64,000 nt of DNA from Sphingomonas sp. LT1P40 (GCF_036663835.1 NZ_JAXOJT010000002.1:124001-188000), one strand, 5' to 3'. Positions 17,581 through 25,995 are shown, counted from the first letter of the stretch. A program made the numbers and translations. Notes: a model not told the origin generated them from the letters alone.

Positions 17581-18617
17581 GCGGCGTCCAGCGCTTCGAG
17601 GAAATCGAGCGCCTCAAACGGGCGGCGATCGACCCAGGCGGCGACATCGACCGGCGCGGGCAGGAAACCGCGATCGAACAGGAAGTTGCTGAAATCGACC
17701 AGCGCCGCGACCGATGCGGGGTCAAGGTCGGTCTTCAGCCGCCGGTGCAGCGTATCGCCGCCATAGGCCGCGCGGACGAATTGTTCGGGCGATCTGGTTT
17801 CGCGGGCCATATAGGCGAGCGTTTCTTCGGGATGTTCTTCGGCCCATGCCCCGGCCGCAACGACATGGCCGAGCAGGCGGCGCGCTACCGTTGGATGCTT
17901 CTCCAGCGTCGCGGCATCGACGGTGAGCGGGCGCGGTGCGCCGTTGTTGACGCGGATCTTCGGATCGGGATGAAAGCCGGTGTCGATCACGACATGCGCG
18001 CCGGCGAGAAGTGCGAATTCGTGGCCCAGCGATCCCTTGACATGGATCGCATCGACTTCGCCGCGTATCAGCGCATGGAACTCAGCGGTGTAGAGCGGAC
18101 GCCCGCCCCAGTTTCCACGACCGACCGTCTCGAAGCCGTCGGGATCGGTCGCGTCGACATCGACCCACTCGACCTCGTCTTCACCGACATTGCCCAGCGA
18201 CAGGCCCGCGAGCAGTGCGCGAAGAGCAGTGGCGCGGAAGATGTCGATCTTTGCGTTCGCGCGGCGCGGCAGCGCGATGCGGCGGCCCTTCAGATCCTCG
18301 ACATTGTGGATGCCCGAGTCCGGCAAGGTCAGGATCAGCTGGCTTTCATCGACCCAGCTGAGCCCGATGACGCGCGTATGCGCCCCCGTCGCCTGCGCCC
18401 AGATCGCAGGCACGCTGCCGCCCTGACGAAAGCTGTGCGCGAGATGATGGTCGTAATGGCTGGCGCGCACGTCCGGGTCGGTCGTGTCCTGGATCGAGCG
18501 GACGGTGATGCCCAGATTGCCCAGATCGCGGTCGATCACGCCCTGATTGATGGCGATGCCGAGCGGCGTCGGCACCGGGCAGCGGGTATACCAGATTTCG
18601 GTTGGAAAGGCGGTCAT
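17577..18617 (-). CDS. DszB-like sulfinate desulfinase (paralogue 1)
   Basis: 346 residues with no signal peptide, yet with the fold of ABC sulfonate-binding proteins. Compared from memory with Rhodococcus DszB (2'-hydroxybiphenyl-2-sulfinate desulfinase), it keeps the catalytic Cys in YTRCPVP (Cys13; Cys27 in DszB), the His of ASHYDHH (His54; His60) and the Arg of SFRQGG (Arg64; Arg70), with the same 10-residue His-Arg spacing and the R-x-G-G motif. Similarity continues through NVEDLKGRRIALP, GEVDAIHVKG, the VAAGAWAEEHPEE helix and the C terminus. DszB hydrolyses an aryl sulfinate to sulfite plus the desulfurized ring. The start is set by AGGAGG five bases upstream. Automatic pipelines would probably call it an ABC binding protein. 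Confidence 0.8.
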   Translation of the reverse strand: MTAFPTEIWYTRCPVPTPLGIAINQGVIDRDLGNLGITVRSIQDTTDPDVRASHYDHHLAHSFRQGGSVPAIWAQATGAHTRVIGLSWVDESQLILTLPDSGIHNVEDLKGRRIALPRRANAKIDIFRATALRALLAGLSLGNVGEDEVEWVDVDATDPDGFETVGRGNWGGRPLYTAEFHALIRGEVDAIHVKGSLGHEFALLAGAHVVIDTGFHPDPKIRVNNGAPRPLTVDAATLEKHPTVARRLLGHVVAAGAWAEEHPEETLAYMARETRSPEQFVRAAYGGDTLHRRLKTDLDPASVAALVDFSNFLFDRGFLPAPVDVAAWVDRRPFEALDFLEALDAA

Positions 18618-18657
18618 GCATGCCTCCTGAAGTTCGGGATGAGTGGAATGCGGGTCA

Positions 18658-20997
18658 TCAGAAGCGCGCCACGAGCGCGGCGCCCCAGGTCCGCGGATCG
18701 CCCCATTGGATGGTGTCCCCGGTAATGCCGGTCGCGGCGTTCGCCTGGGGCAGCGCGTGGTTGCGATAGGCCTCGTCGAACAGATTGTTGACATAGACGC
18801 TGAAGGTGAAGCGATCGTCGGGCGTGGTGTAAGCGACGCGCGCGTTGGCCAGCGTGTAGCCCGGCTGATTTAGCAGGAAGCGGTTCACGCGATCCTGTGG
18901 CGTGATGTAGTAGAATTGATGCGACTGATAGCGCGCATCGGCGGCGATCTGGATGGTCCCCGCATCGGCCAGATCGAAGCGGTAGGACGCACCAAGGTTG
19001 AGCGTGACATGCGGCGCGCGCACGAACTCCGCGCCGGACAAATTGGCGCCGCCATTCACCACCTGAAGCCTGTCATATTTGGTGTCGAGCAGGCCGAGCG
19101 CTGCGTTCAGCTCCAGCCCCTTGAACGGGCGGGCGGTCAACTCGAACTCGGCGCCGTTGACATGCGCTTCGGCGGCATTCTGGAGGTAGGAAGTGGTGGT
19201 GCCCGCAACCGCGCCGGGGTTGGGGCCGACAACGTTGATCTGCACATTGTCGTATTGATAGTGGAAGGCCGTGGCGTTGAATGTCACCGCGCCGTCGAAC
19301 CAGGTCGATTTATAGCCGATCTCGAACGAATCGAGCTCTTCCGGCTCCACCACCTGCAATGCCGCCGGAACCTGAGCCGCGGTGTTGAAGCCGCCCGATT
19401 TCACGCCATGCGCATATTTGAAATAGAGCAGATGATCGGGCGCGACCCGCCATGAGGGCGTCACGTCATAGGTAAAATTGTCCCAGGTCCGTTCGAGGTT
19501 GCCGGCGAAGGTGCCGAGCCCGCCAAAGCCGCCAGTGTAGCTGTTCCACCACTGCGGATAGCTGCTCCAGGACGGCGGCAGTGGCGCTGTGGCGGCGGAC
19601 GAGAAGCGGCGAAAATCGAGCGTCTTCGTCTCACGCGTGAAGCGCCCACCGACCGTGAGGTTCAGCGTATCGGTCAGGTCGTAACCGACATTGGCGAAGG
19701 CAGCACCGCTCTCCGCGCTGTGGGCATAGCGCGTGAGGCTGAAGGCATCGGGGGCGGTATCGCCAGGACGCGCCGGAACGGTGCCGTTGGGCAGGGTCGC
19801 GGAAGCGGCTTCGGAGTCGATCTTTTCGTTGAAATAATAGAGGCCGACGATCCATTTGAGCGGGCCGCCACCGTTTGAGGCGAGCCGCAGTTCTTGGCTC
19901 CATTGCTTGCTCACCGCATCGGTGTGGCTGCGCGCGATCTCGAGCGGCGTATAATCGCTGTCGCCGAAGGAGGTGGATGCGTAGCGTTCATAGCCGGTGA
20001 TCGACGTCAGCGAGACGCCACCGAAATCCCAGTCGAGCTTCAGCGAGCCGCCAAACTGTTCGGCGTCGCTATTCTCCGGCGCATTGGTATTGACCGCGTC
20101 GCGGTCGGTCGGCGGGGCATAGCCGTTGCGATAGACGCCGTCGGCACTATAGCTGCCGATCGTCCAGTATCCGCCAAACGTCTTGTACTTGCGGTAATGG
20201 ACGCCCAGCAGCGCCTCGAAATTGCCACCGGCACGCGCGAGCAGCTGGCCGCGGATGACGCTGTCCTCGATCGCATTGTCTTTTTCGCCGGTGAACAGGT
20301 TGGTGTAGCGGCCGTCGCGGTTCTCGATATGGCCGGAAATGCGGGCGGCGAGCGCGTCCGGCGCGATGACGAAGCCGACGCCAGCCTGGACGATCTTGTC
20401 GTCATAGCTGCCATAATCGAGCTTGACGTAATTCTCGGCGCCCTCGGTCGAGAAACTCGGTTTCTTGGTGACGACGGCGATCGCGCCGCCGGTGGTGTTC
20501 TTGCCCCACAGCGTGCCCTGCGGACCGCGCAGCACCTCGACCCGTTCCAGATCGAACAGCGGCAGGCCGGTGGCGCTGGCGTTGCTGATATAGACTTCAT
20601 CGAGATAGAAGCCGACCGGGTTAGCAAGGTCGATCTGCTGCTGCCCGGCGCCGACGCCGCGAATCCACCAGCGCGGGCGGCCATGCTGCTGCGTCCCCGC
20701 CGATGCGTTGGGGACGAGGCTGAGCACTTCGCTGGCCGAGCGGCCGACGCCCTGAAGCGTGAAGACATCGGCCCCCAGCGCGGTGATCGCGGTGGGCACG
20801 TCCTGAATATCCTGCTCGCGCTTGCCTGCCGTGACGACGATTTCCAGCGGTTCGGCATCGGCGGGGTCAGCGGGATCGGCGCCTTCGACGACCGCCTCGC
20901 CGTCGCGGGCATAGGCGGCAGGGGTCAGGCCGACGTTGAGCGCGGCCAGTGAAATTGCGGCGGCAAGCGCCTTCTTGCGTGTCGTGTAGATCGTCAT
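18658..20997 (-). CDS. TonB-dependent receptor of the organosulfur operon
   Basis: 779 residues: signal peptide (KALAAAISLAALNVGLTPAAYA), TonB-box-like EIVVTAGKREQ near residue 51, plug with VEVLRGPQGTLWGKN and GGAIAVVTKKP, and a beta-barrel ending in a terminal aromatic (GAALVARF). The frame is open further upstream, but that part is antisense to paralogue 2, so the ATG at 20997 is used. It lies between the two desulfinase-like genes. The ligand is likely the organosulfur compound itself, too large or too scarce to enter by porins. Confidence 0.9.
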   Translation of the reverse strand: MTIYTTRKKALAAAISLAALNVGLTPAAYARDGEAVVEGADPADPADAEPLEIVVTAGKREQDIQDVPTAITALGADVFTLQGVGRSASEVLSLVPNASAGTQQHGRPRWWIRGVGAGQQQIDLANPVGFYLDEVYISNASATGLPLFDLERVEVLRGPQGTLWGKNTTGGAIAVVTKKPSFSTEGAENYVKLDYGSYDDKIVQAGVGFVIAPDALAARISGHIENRDGRYTNLFTGEKDNAIEDSVIRGQLLARAGGNFEALLGVHYRKYKTFGGYWTIGSYSADGVYRNGYAPPTDRDAVNTNAPENSDAEQFGGSLKLDWDFGGVSLTSITGYERYASTSFGDSDYTPLEIARSHTDAVSKQWSQELRLASNGGGPLKWIVGLYYFNEKIDSEAASATLPNGTVPARPGDTAPDAFSLTRYAHSAESGAAFANVGYDLTDTLNLTVGGRFTRETKTLDFRRFSSAATAPLPPSWSSYPQWWNSYTGGFGGLGTFAGNLERTWDNFTYDVTPSWRVAPDHLLYFKYAHGVKSGGFNTAAQVPAALQVVEPEELDSFEIGYKSTWFDGAVTFNATAFHYQYDNVQINVVGPNPGAVAGTTTSYLQNAAEAHVNGAEFELTARPFKGLELNAALGLLDTKYDRLQVVNGGANLSGAEFVRAPHVTLNLGASYRFDLADAGTIQIAADARYQSHQFYYITPQDRVNRFLLNQPGYTLANARVAYTTPDDRFTFSVYVNNLFDEAYRNHALPQANAATGITGDTIQWGDPRTWGAALVARF

Positions 20998-21064
20998 GGT
21001 AACTCGGTGTCCCCCGGGATCGCGCGCGGGCGTCGATCCGTGCAGTGCGATTGTCGTGAAGTGG

Positions 21065-22111
21065 TCAGGCGGCCTGACGCGTGCGTGCCTCGACCGCAGC
21101 AAGCGGCGCGGGATCGATCCACGCCGCGGCGTCGAAATCGGCCGCCAGGAAGCCATGCTCGAACAGGAAATCCTTGTACCGCGACAGCGCGTCGATCGCG
21201 TCGGGCGCAAGGAAGGTGCCCAGGCTCGCAGGCGCGTTCGGGCCATAGGCTTCGCGTACCCAGTCCGGCGTCGATCCGGTCTCCCGCGCGATATAGGCGA
21301 TGGTCTCGTCGGGATGCGCGCGCGCCCACTCGCCCGCCGCAACGACGCGCGACAGGAAGCGCTCGACCAGATCGGGCCGGCTTTCGATCAGCGCGGCATC
21401 GACGGTCAGCGTGCGTGGCGTGCCATTGTTCGCGCGCACCCACGGATCGGGGTGGTTGCCGAGCGACGCGACGATGTGCGCCCCCGCCAGTCGCGCGGTT
21501 TCCAGCCCCAGCGCACCCTTGACGTAGATTGCATCGACCTCGCCGCGCACCAGCGCCAGCACTTCGGCGCGATAGCCGTGGCGCGTGCGACCGCGATTGC
21601 CCTCGCCAGTCGCAATCCCCTCGATCCCGCTACGCGCCGGATCGGTGCTGACCGTGTCGATCCGCTCGACATCGCCAAGCGAAAGCCCCTCCAGTTCGAG
21701 CGCACTGGCAAAGCCCTTGAGCGCGGTGGCGCGGTTGAAGTCGATCGAGATCGGGTTGACCGGAAGGCCGATGCGGCGACCGCTCAGGTCGCGCGCGGAC
21801 CGGATGCCCGATCCGGGAAGCGCCAGAATCGCCTGAAACTCGTCGGTCCAGGACAGACCGATCACGCGCGTGTCACGACCGTTCGCGCGAGCCCAGATCG
21901 CCGGAATGTTGCCGCCCTGCCGAAACGAGCTGGGCAGATTATGGTCGAAATGGGATTCGCGGGTATTGGTATCGGCGCTTTCCTGAATCGATTTCAGGCC
22001 GATCCCGTCTCGCCCGAACTCATCGGCGAACCAGCCTAGCTGGACGGCGATGCCGAGCCCGGTCGGAACCGGGCAGCGCGTGTACCAAAGGTCGTTGATC
22101 GTATCGGTCAT
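21065..22111 (-). CDS. DszB-like sulfinate desulfinase (paralogue 2)
   Basis: 348 residues, no signal peptide, co-linear with paralogue 1 over its whole length. The same catalytic set is present at identical positions: Cys13 in YTRCPVP, His54 in ESHFDHN, and Arg64 in SFRQGG followed by Gly66-Gly67. DLSGRRIGLPV and GEVDAIYVKGALGLE correspond to DszB segments. As first gene of the operon, with AAGGA before its ATG, it may be the most highly expressed. Two paralogues suggest two sulfinate substrates or a heteromeric enzyme; DszB itself is monomeric. If the triad is not catalytic, the alternative is a cytoplasmic ligand-binding protein. Confidence 0.8.
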   Translation of the reverse strand: MTDTINDLWYTRCPVPTGLGIAVQLGWFADEFGRDGIGLKSIQESADTNTRESHFDHNLPSSFRQGGNIPAIWARANGRDTRVIGLSWTDEFQAILALPGSGIRSARDLSGRRIGLPVNPISIDFNRATALKGFASALELEGLSLGDVERIDTVSTDPARSGIEGIATGEGNRGRTRHGYRAEVLALVRGEVDAIYVKGALGLETARLAGAHIVASLGNHPDPWVRANNGTPRTLTVDAALIESRPDLVERFLSRVVAAGEWARAHPDETIAYIARETGSTPDWVREAYGPNAPASLGTFLAPDAIDALSRYKDFLFEHGFLAADFDAAAWIDPAPLAAVEARTRQAA

Positions 22112-22180
22112 TGCGGAATTTCCTTGTCAGCAAGGCAAGCAACCGCCGGGTCCGGCACGCATCAGGCGCAGCCGTCCGTC

Positions 22181-22224
22181 GCGCTGAAAACAGCGCACAG
22201 GGGATGGACCACGGGCGTCAGCCC
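22181..22224 (-). promoter_or_regulatory. Hairpins in the leader of the organosulfur operon
   Basis: The 457-base region upstream of the first operon gene contains two short perfect stem-loops, GCGCTG-AAAA-CAGCGC (22181-22196) and GGGC-GTCA-GCCC (22213-22224), between a small possible leader ORF and the gene. There is no T-tract after them. They could form part of an attenuator or a translational control element; no known riboswitch consensus was recognised. Confidence 0.3.
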
Positions 22225-22254
22225 GCAGCGGTCACTTGCAGAATTTGGGTGGCG

Positions 22255-22323
22255 TCAGCGCTCGGCTGAACTGAGTATTCCCAATGCGGGAGGCGGGGTT
22301 GCGGCGGAGATACACTTGCTCAT
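22255..22323 (-). CDS. Possible 22-residue leader peptide with an early cysteine
   Basis: ATG preceded by AAGGA five bases upstream, encoding a 22-residue peptide that starts MSKCIS and stops 144 bases before the first operon gene. A single Cys codon (TGT) at position 4 and downstream hairpins would suit translation-coupled sensing of cysteine supply, but one Cys codon is weak evidence. A TATAAA sequence just upstream could be a -10 box that would place the transcript start too close for this ribosome site to work. Confidence 0.3.
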   Translation of the reverse strand: MSKCISAATPPPALGILSSAER

Positions 22324-22568
22324 CGTCGTTCCTTTTATACTCGGAAACACGAGGCAGCCGGGCTCCATCGGCAACACCGTGCGCTTTAGCAATTGGTGAC
22401 GCGGCGCAATCTGCATTCCGTCAAAAACCGCGGGTCGGATCGGCTATTCACCGCACGGCCTGACCAGTGCCGATAAGCAATACATACTCGTTTGATAGGA
22501 ATTGAGTCGATAGCTTTATTTGGTGGGCGGAAACTCTGGCTACGCAACCAAGGGCTGCCGGGATCGGA

Positions 22569-23897
22569 CTAGAATGTCGCGGTGATATTGAGCGAGAAAT
22601 AGCGCGCCCACCCTCCGGCCGGTGCATTCGGCGCTTCGCGTAAAAATCGTCCCTTGGCCAAGAACACAGCGTTCGCTTCAAGGCGCAGCTTCTCCGGCAC
22701 CATCCACCAGCGAAACCGGGTGTCGATCTGTTGCCCCGCGAAACGCCCCGCGCGGCCGGTCGCATCGCGCACGCCGGTCGTGGCGAAACTGTCTGTCTGC
22801 TCCGCCAACCACATCGCATGATAGGTCGCTGTGACGTCGATCCGCTTCGACGGCGCCATCTCAATGCGCGGCCCGATCGAAACCAGGTTCGCGCGTCCGA
22901 TCGCATTATAGAGTCCCGCCGGGGCCAAATCCGCGCGACGCATCCCGAACAGCGTATCGAAGCGGCCATAGCGCCCCCCGGCGCGATCCCCGCTCGCGCG
23001 ATCATATTCCAACGACAGTCTCGTTTTCCACGGATCGGTCAGCGTGTAGCCGACATCGGCATGAACGAAACTGGCATCGACCGGAATCCGCGCTGCGTTT
23101 GCCGCCGTCGATGCGCTGATCCGGCCGGATTGATGAAATGCTTCGATCTCGAAGTCGATCGCCCCGGCCTTGGGATCACGCATGATTCGACCGCCATAGG
23201 TATTGATCGAACGGTCACGAACCGGACGGCCAGGCGTGTCCCGCTCCCCTAGATGATAAAAGTTCCCCTCGATCGTCACGGCCCCGATCGCCTTTGCCTT
23301 GGCAAGGGTGCCGCCCCACAGCACCTGGTCGAACCCTTCACGGTCCCATTCGGCCCGGGCATTGCGCAGCGACGCTGCATCATCGGGTCGGCGCTGTTGT
23401 GGCAGGACATAGACCAAAGTGCCCGACACGCCATTTGGCGCAGCAAAGTCAGCCCTGATCCCCGTATATCCGTTGGTAGTATTGCGGTAATCGTCGGCAG
23501 CCACCAATCGGCGCGACCCGATGTTGAGCGTGAAGCGGCCCCCTTGCAGCGTCAGCCGGGTCTTTCCCAATTGGGCTCGGTAAGCCGCATAGACCTGCAC
23601 CAGTTCAAGGGCATTGACCTCGCCCGTCGAAACCGGCGTGCCGGGGTCCGCGCCCCATATACGGCTATCCCACAGTTCTGCCGCCAGCGTGAGCGGCCCC
23701 TCGCGGTAGCTCGCCGACAGCGTCGTGCGCAGGTTTATCAGGGCGTCGTCGCGGTCGAACCCCGCGCGCGGTTGGTTTTCGATCGACTCATGGCGAAGGC
23801 GGATCGATCCCGAAAGGTCTAAGCCCTCACTCTGTTGGGCGGTGGCAGGGACGGCAAAACTGGCGACCAGGCAAAACGACAACGCAAAACGCAGCAT
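22569..23897 (-). CDS. Alginate-export-family outer-membrane porin
   Basis: 442 residues with a signal peptide (ending PATAQ) and a predicted beta-barrel throughout: alternating strands such as SGSIRLRHESIENQP at the mature N terminus, FHQSGRIS, RFRWWMVPEKLRLEANAV-type hairpins, and a terminal Phe (SLNITATF). This is the AlgE-like barrel family used as diffusion channels for diverse solutes. It is separated by 457 bases from the organosulfur operon and on the same strand, so a shared role is possible but unproven. The start codon is overlapped by a short inverted repeat (see findings). Confidence 0.82.
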   Translation of the reverse strand: MLRFALSFCLVASFAVPATAQQSEGLDLSGSIRLRHESIENQPRAGFDRDDALINLRTTLSASYREGPLTLAAELWDSRIWGADPGTPVSTGEVNALELVQVYAAYRAQLGKTRLTLQGGRFTLNIGSRRLVAADDYRNTTNGYTGIRADFAAPNGVSGTLVYVLPQQRRPDDAASLRNARAEWDREGFDQVLWGGTLAKAKAIGAVTIEGNFYHLGERDTPGRPVRDRSINTYGGRIMRDPKAGAIDFEIEAFHQSGRISASTAANAARIPVDASFVHADVGYTLTDPWKTRLSLEYDRASGDRAGGRYGRFDTLFGMRRADLAPAGLYNAIGRANLVSIGPRIEMAPSKRIDVTATYHAMWLAEQTDSFATTGVRDATGRAGRFAGQQIDTRFRWWMVPEKLRLEANAVFLAKGRFLREAPNAPAGGWARYFSLNITATF

Positions 23898-23932
23898 GAA
23901 GCATCCTCGAATGACGATTGATGCGATGCTTC
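23898..23932 (-). promoter_or_regulatory. Inverted repeat covering the porin ribosome-binding site
   Basis: GAAGCATC and GATGCTTC arms (23898-23905 and 23925-23932) directly precede the porin ATG. In the mRNA the stem would contain part of the GAGGA Shine-Dalgarno sequence, so it could limit translation. Further upstream (23941-24060) are other short self-complementary runs, but nothing matching a riboswitch I know. Confidence 0.35.
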
Positions 23933-24113
23933 GGCTGACGCCTCATGAGAGGAATCGCCGCCCCCATGGTCCTTTTCAGCCCTTTCAGGGCGCTCTTGTC
24001 AATTCCATGCAGCCATTAAGGATGCAAGCTGGAGCGTATCAGCCCTGTGTTGGCCAAGCTCCAGCCAAAGGGGAGCGCAGACTGGAGACGACTATCCATT
24101 TCATTGTGGAAAA

Positions 24114-24189
24114 TGGTGCCCGGAGACGGATTCGAACCGCCGACACTGCGATTTTCAGTCGCATGCTCTACCAACTGAGCTATCCGGGC
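24114..24189 (-). tRNA. tRNA-Phe (GAA)
   Basis: 76 bases including an encoded CCA. The acceptor stem GCCCGGA pairs with TCCGGGC, the D-loop AGCTCAGTTGGTAGAGC is canonical, the anticodon loop CTGAAAA gives GAA, and the T-arm contains GGTTCGAATCC. It lies just downstream of yacG on the same strand, a common place in alphaproteobacteria. Confidence 0.97.
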
Positions 24190-24243
24190 CCAACCGGACG
24201 AAGCCGGAGGATAGGATCGCGGCTTGCGCCGGAAGCGGGGCTA

Positions 24244-24438
24244 TTAGTCGCGGTCCGGGTCGCTGTCCAGCCTGCTTTGCGCGCCCTCGGCATCATCGGG
24301 GTCGATCGCGGCACCCGGCAGGCGATAGCCCTCGCCCAGCCATTGCAGCAGGTCGCGGTCCTTGCAGCCGCGGCTGCAAAATGGCTTGAACGCCGGGTCG
24401 GGGGCCGTGCCACAGATCGGGCAGCCGTTGCGCTTCAT
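24244..24438 (-). CDS. yacG: DNA gyrase inhibitor YacG
   Basis: 64-residue zinc protein with CPICG (first Cys pair) and CSRGCKDRDLLQWL (second pair), the C-x2-C-x15-C-x3-C knuckle of YacG, followed by an acidic tail. YacG binds GyrB and inhibits gyrase. ATG overlaps the stop of the ribonuclease gene (ATGA). Confidence 0.93.
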   Translation of the reverse strand: MKRNGCPICGTAPDPAFKPFCSRGCKDRDLLQWLGEGYRLPGAAIDPDDAEGAQSRLDSDPDRD

Positions 24439-25373
24439 GTCTGCTCCGTAAAGGTTGTGCGCCCACCGGTGCGACGGTGGAGTTCGGCGAGCCAGGTCTG
24501 CTCGCGCTCCAGCCGCCGCAACAGCGCCGCCGGCAGCATATGGGTATCCGGCGCGGGCGGGGGAACCCGCTCCAGCCTGCGCAGCTCCGCCCTCAGCGCT
24601 GCGCCCGCCGGATCGGCGGCGATCAACTCGGGCAGCGACATGCGCGTGCGGCGGCGCACCACCTGCATAAAACCGAAGCCGTTCATCGCGGTGCGCTCAA
24701 ACGGTTGCGGCAGCGCGGCGTCGATCGCCTCGGCCACGGCATTGCGTTCGTTCTTGTTGGCGAGCGTCGGAAAGTCGATGCCGACCGATCCGGTGATATC
24801 CAGCCGCTCCATCGCCGCCGCCACAGCGTGCGCCGCATCGATCGACAGCGGCCCCAGCGGTGCCGAGCCATCGACGTCAAACAAATTCATCGCGGGCGTG
24901 AGCGACAGCCGCAGCGCCCCGCTGCCGAATGCGATCTCGCCGGTCCATGCCTCCTCCAGCACTTCGGACCAGCCCACTTCCTCCAGCGCATCCGGCTCAT
25001 GCGCCCGCAACTGCCGCACCGGCAGGTCGGTGGCGGTAATCTGTGCCAACAGGTCGGGGCCGGGCGCAGGGCTGATGTCCAATGCAGGCACCGCTTTTGG
25101 CATCTTGGGTCGCCCGCGCTCCGGGATCGGCTCGCGCACGATGCGCACGGTGAACGACGCGCCCTGAGTCACCCCCGGCGGCAACGGGTCGCACAGTGCC
25201 TCGATGCCGCCTTCCAGCGCGATCTTGCCTGTCGATTTGTCGATCAGTTTCGCCCGCGCGATTGTCCCCGCGCGCAGCCCCGGCAGCTCGATCCGCGCCT
25301 TGCGGATCGTGCCCCGCGCGACCAGAGCCGCACGGTTTTCGCCGATCCCGGCCTCGTACAGCCACTCAGCCAA
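24435..25373 (-). CDS. Ribonuclease E/G family protein (short alphaproteobacterial form)
   Basis: 312 residues with EWLYEAGIGENRAALV at the N terminus, a DFPTLANKNERNAVAEA stretch that resembles the RNase H-like/catalytic part, and MNGFGFMQVVRRRTR toward the end, as in RNase E/G. It is shorter than RNase G (about 490), lacking the long S1 region. A TTG start at 25373 overlaps the maf stop by eight bases. It probably processes or degrades RNA in the cytoplasm. Confidence 0.85.
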   Translation of the reverse strand: MAEWLYEAGIGENRAALVARGTIRKARIELPGLRAGTIARAKLIDKSTGKIALEGGIEALCDPLPPGVTQGASFTVRIVREPIPERGRPKMPKAVPALDISPAPGPDLLAQITATDLPVRQLRAHEPDALEEVGWSEVLEEAWTGEIAFGSGALRLSLTPAMNLFDVDGSAPLGPLSIDAAHAVAAAMERLDITGSVGIDFPTLANKNERNAVAEAIDAALPQPFERTAMNGFGFMQVVRRRTRMSLPELIAADPAGAALRAELRRLERVPPPAPDTHMLPAALLRRLEREQTWLAELHRRTGGRTTFTEQT

Positions 25374-25935
25374 GGGGGTAGCCTGCGCTCTCCAGCAACG
25401 CGCGCGTGTCGAACAGCGGCAAGCCGATTACGCCTGAATGCGTCCCCGACAGGAACCGCACGAACGCCTCGGCCCGGCCCTGAATGGCATAGCCGCCGGC
25501 CTTGCCCAGCCCCTCGCCGCACGCGATGTAACGGTCGATCTCGGCGTCGCTCAGCCGCTTGAACGCCACCACCGTATCGGCGATCCGCACCCGCACCCGC
25601 CCGTCCAGCCCGATCAGGCACACCGCCGACAGGCAATGATGCCGCCGCCCGGAGAGCTTTGTCAGCAGTTCACGCTGCACGGCTTCGGTTTCGGCGGGGG
25701 GCAGGATGCGGCGGCCGAGGGCAATGGTGGTGTCACCCGCCAGCACGATCTCGTCTTCGGCGCGCTCCACGGCGCGCGCCTTCGCCTCCGCCAGTCGCGT
25801 CGCATAGACGCGCGGCAGTTCGGCTTTCAGCGGGTTTTCGTCGATATCGGGCGCGGCGATACGATCGGGCACGACGCCGATCCGCGCGAGCAGGTCGAGA
25901 CGGCGGGGCGAGGTCGAGGCAAGCACCAGCCGCAT
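25366..25935 (-). CDS. maf: Maf-family nucleoside triphosphate pyrophosphatase
   Basis: 189 residues from the chosen ATG (MRLVLAS). Maf motifs are ASTSPRR at the N terminus, ENPLKAELPRVYATRLAEAKA, LAGDTTIALGRR and GKAGGYAIQGRAEAF. It hydrolyses non-canonical or modified NTPs to NMPs and PPi. In-frame ATGs also exist at 25947 and 25953; all have poor ribosome sites, so the start is uncertain by up to six residues. Confidence 0.9.
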   Translation of the reverse strand: MRLVLASTSPRRLDLLARIGVVPDRIAAPDIDENPLKAELPRVYATRLAEAKARAVERAEDEIVLAGDTTIALGRRILPPAETEAVQRELLTKLSGRRHHCLSAVCLIGLDGRVRVRIADTVVAFKRLSDAEIDRYIACGEGLGKAGGYAIQGRAEAFVRFLSGTHSGVIGLPLFDTRALLESAGYPLG

Positions 25936-25995
25936 GTGCCTATCCATTTTCATAGTGCCCGCCTGCGCGAGCACGCCGCGCTGACGCGCTGAGCC

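Noticed and set aside
19894..20952. Plus-strand frame inside the TonB receptor gene
   Set aside because: Antisense shadow of a well-supported receptor.
17577..22111. Both DszB-like genes as plain ABC substrate-binding proteins or THI5-like proteins
   Set aside because: No signal peptide in either; the Cys/His/Arg set with DszB spacing is kept; the operon already has an exported SBP.
22112..24060. Riboswitch (SAM-II or SAH type) in the leaders of the organosulfur operon or porin
   Set aside because: Searched by eye for conserved blocks on the minus strand; only generic hairpins were found.
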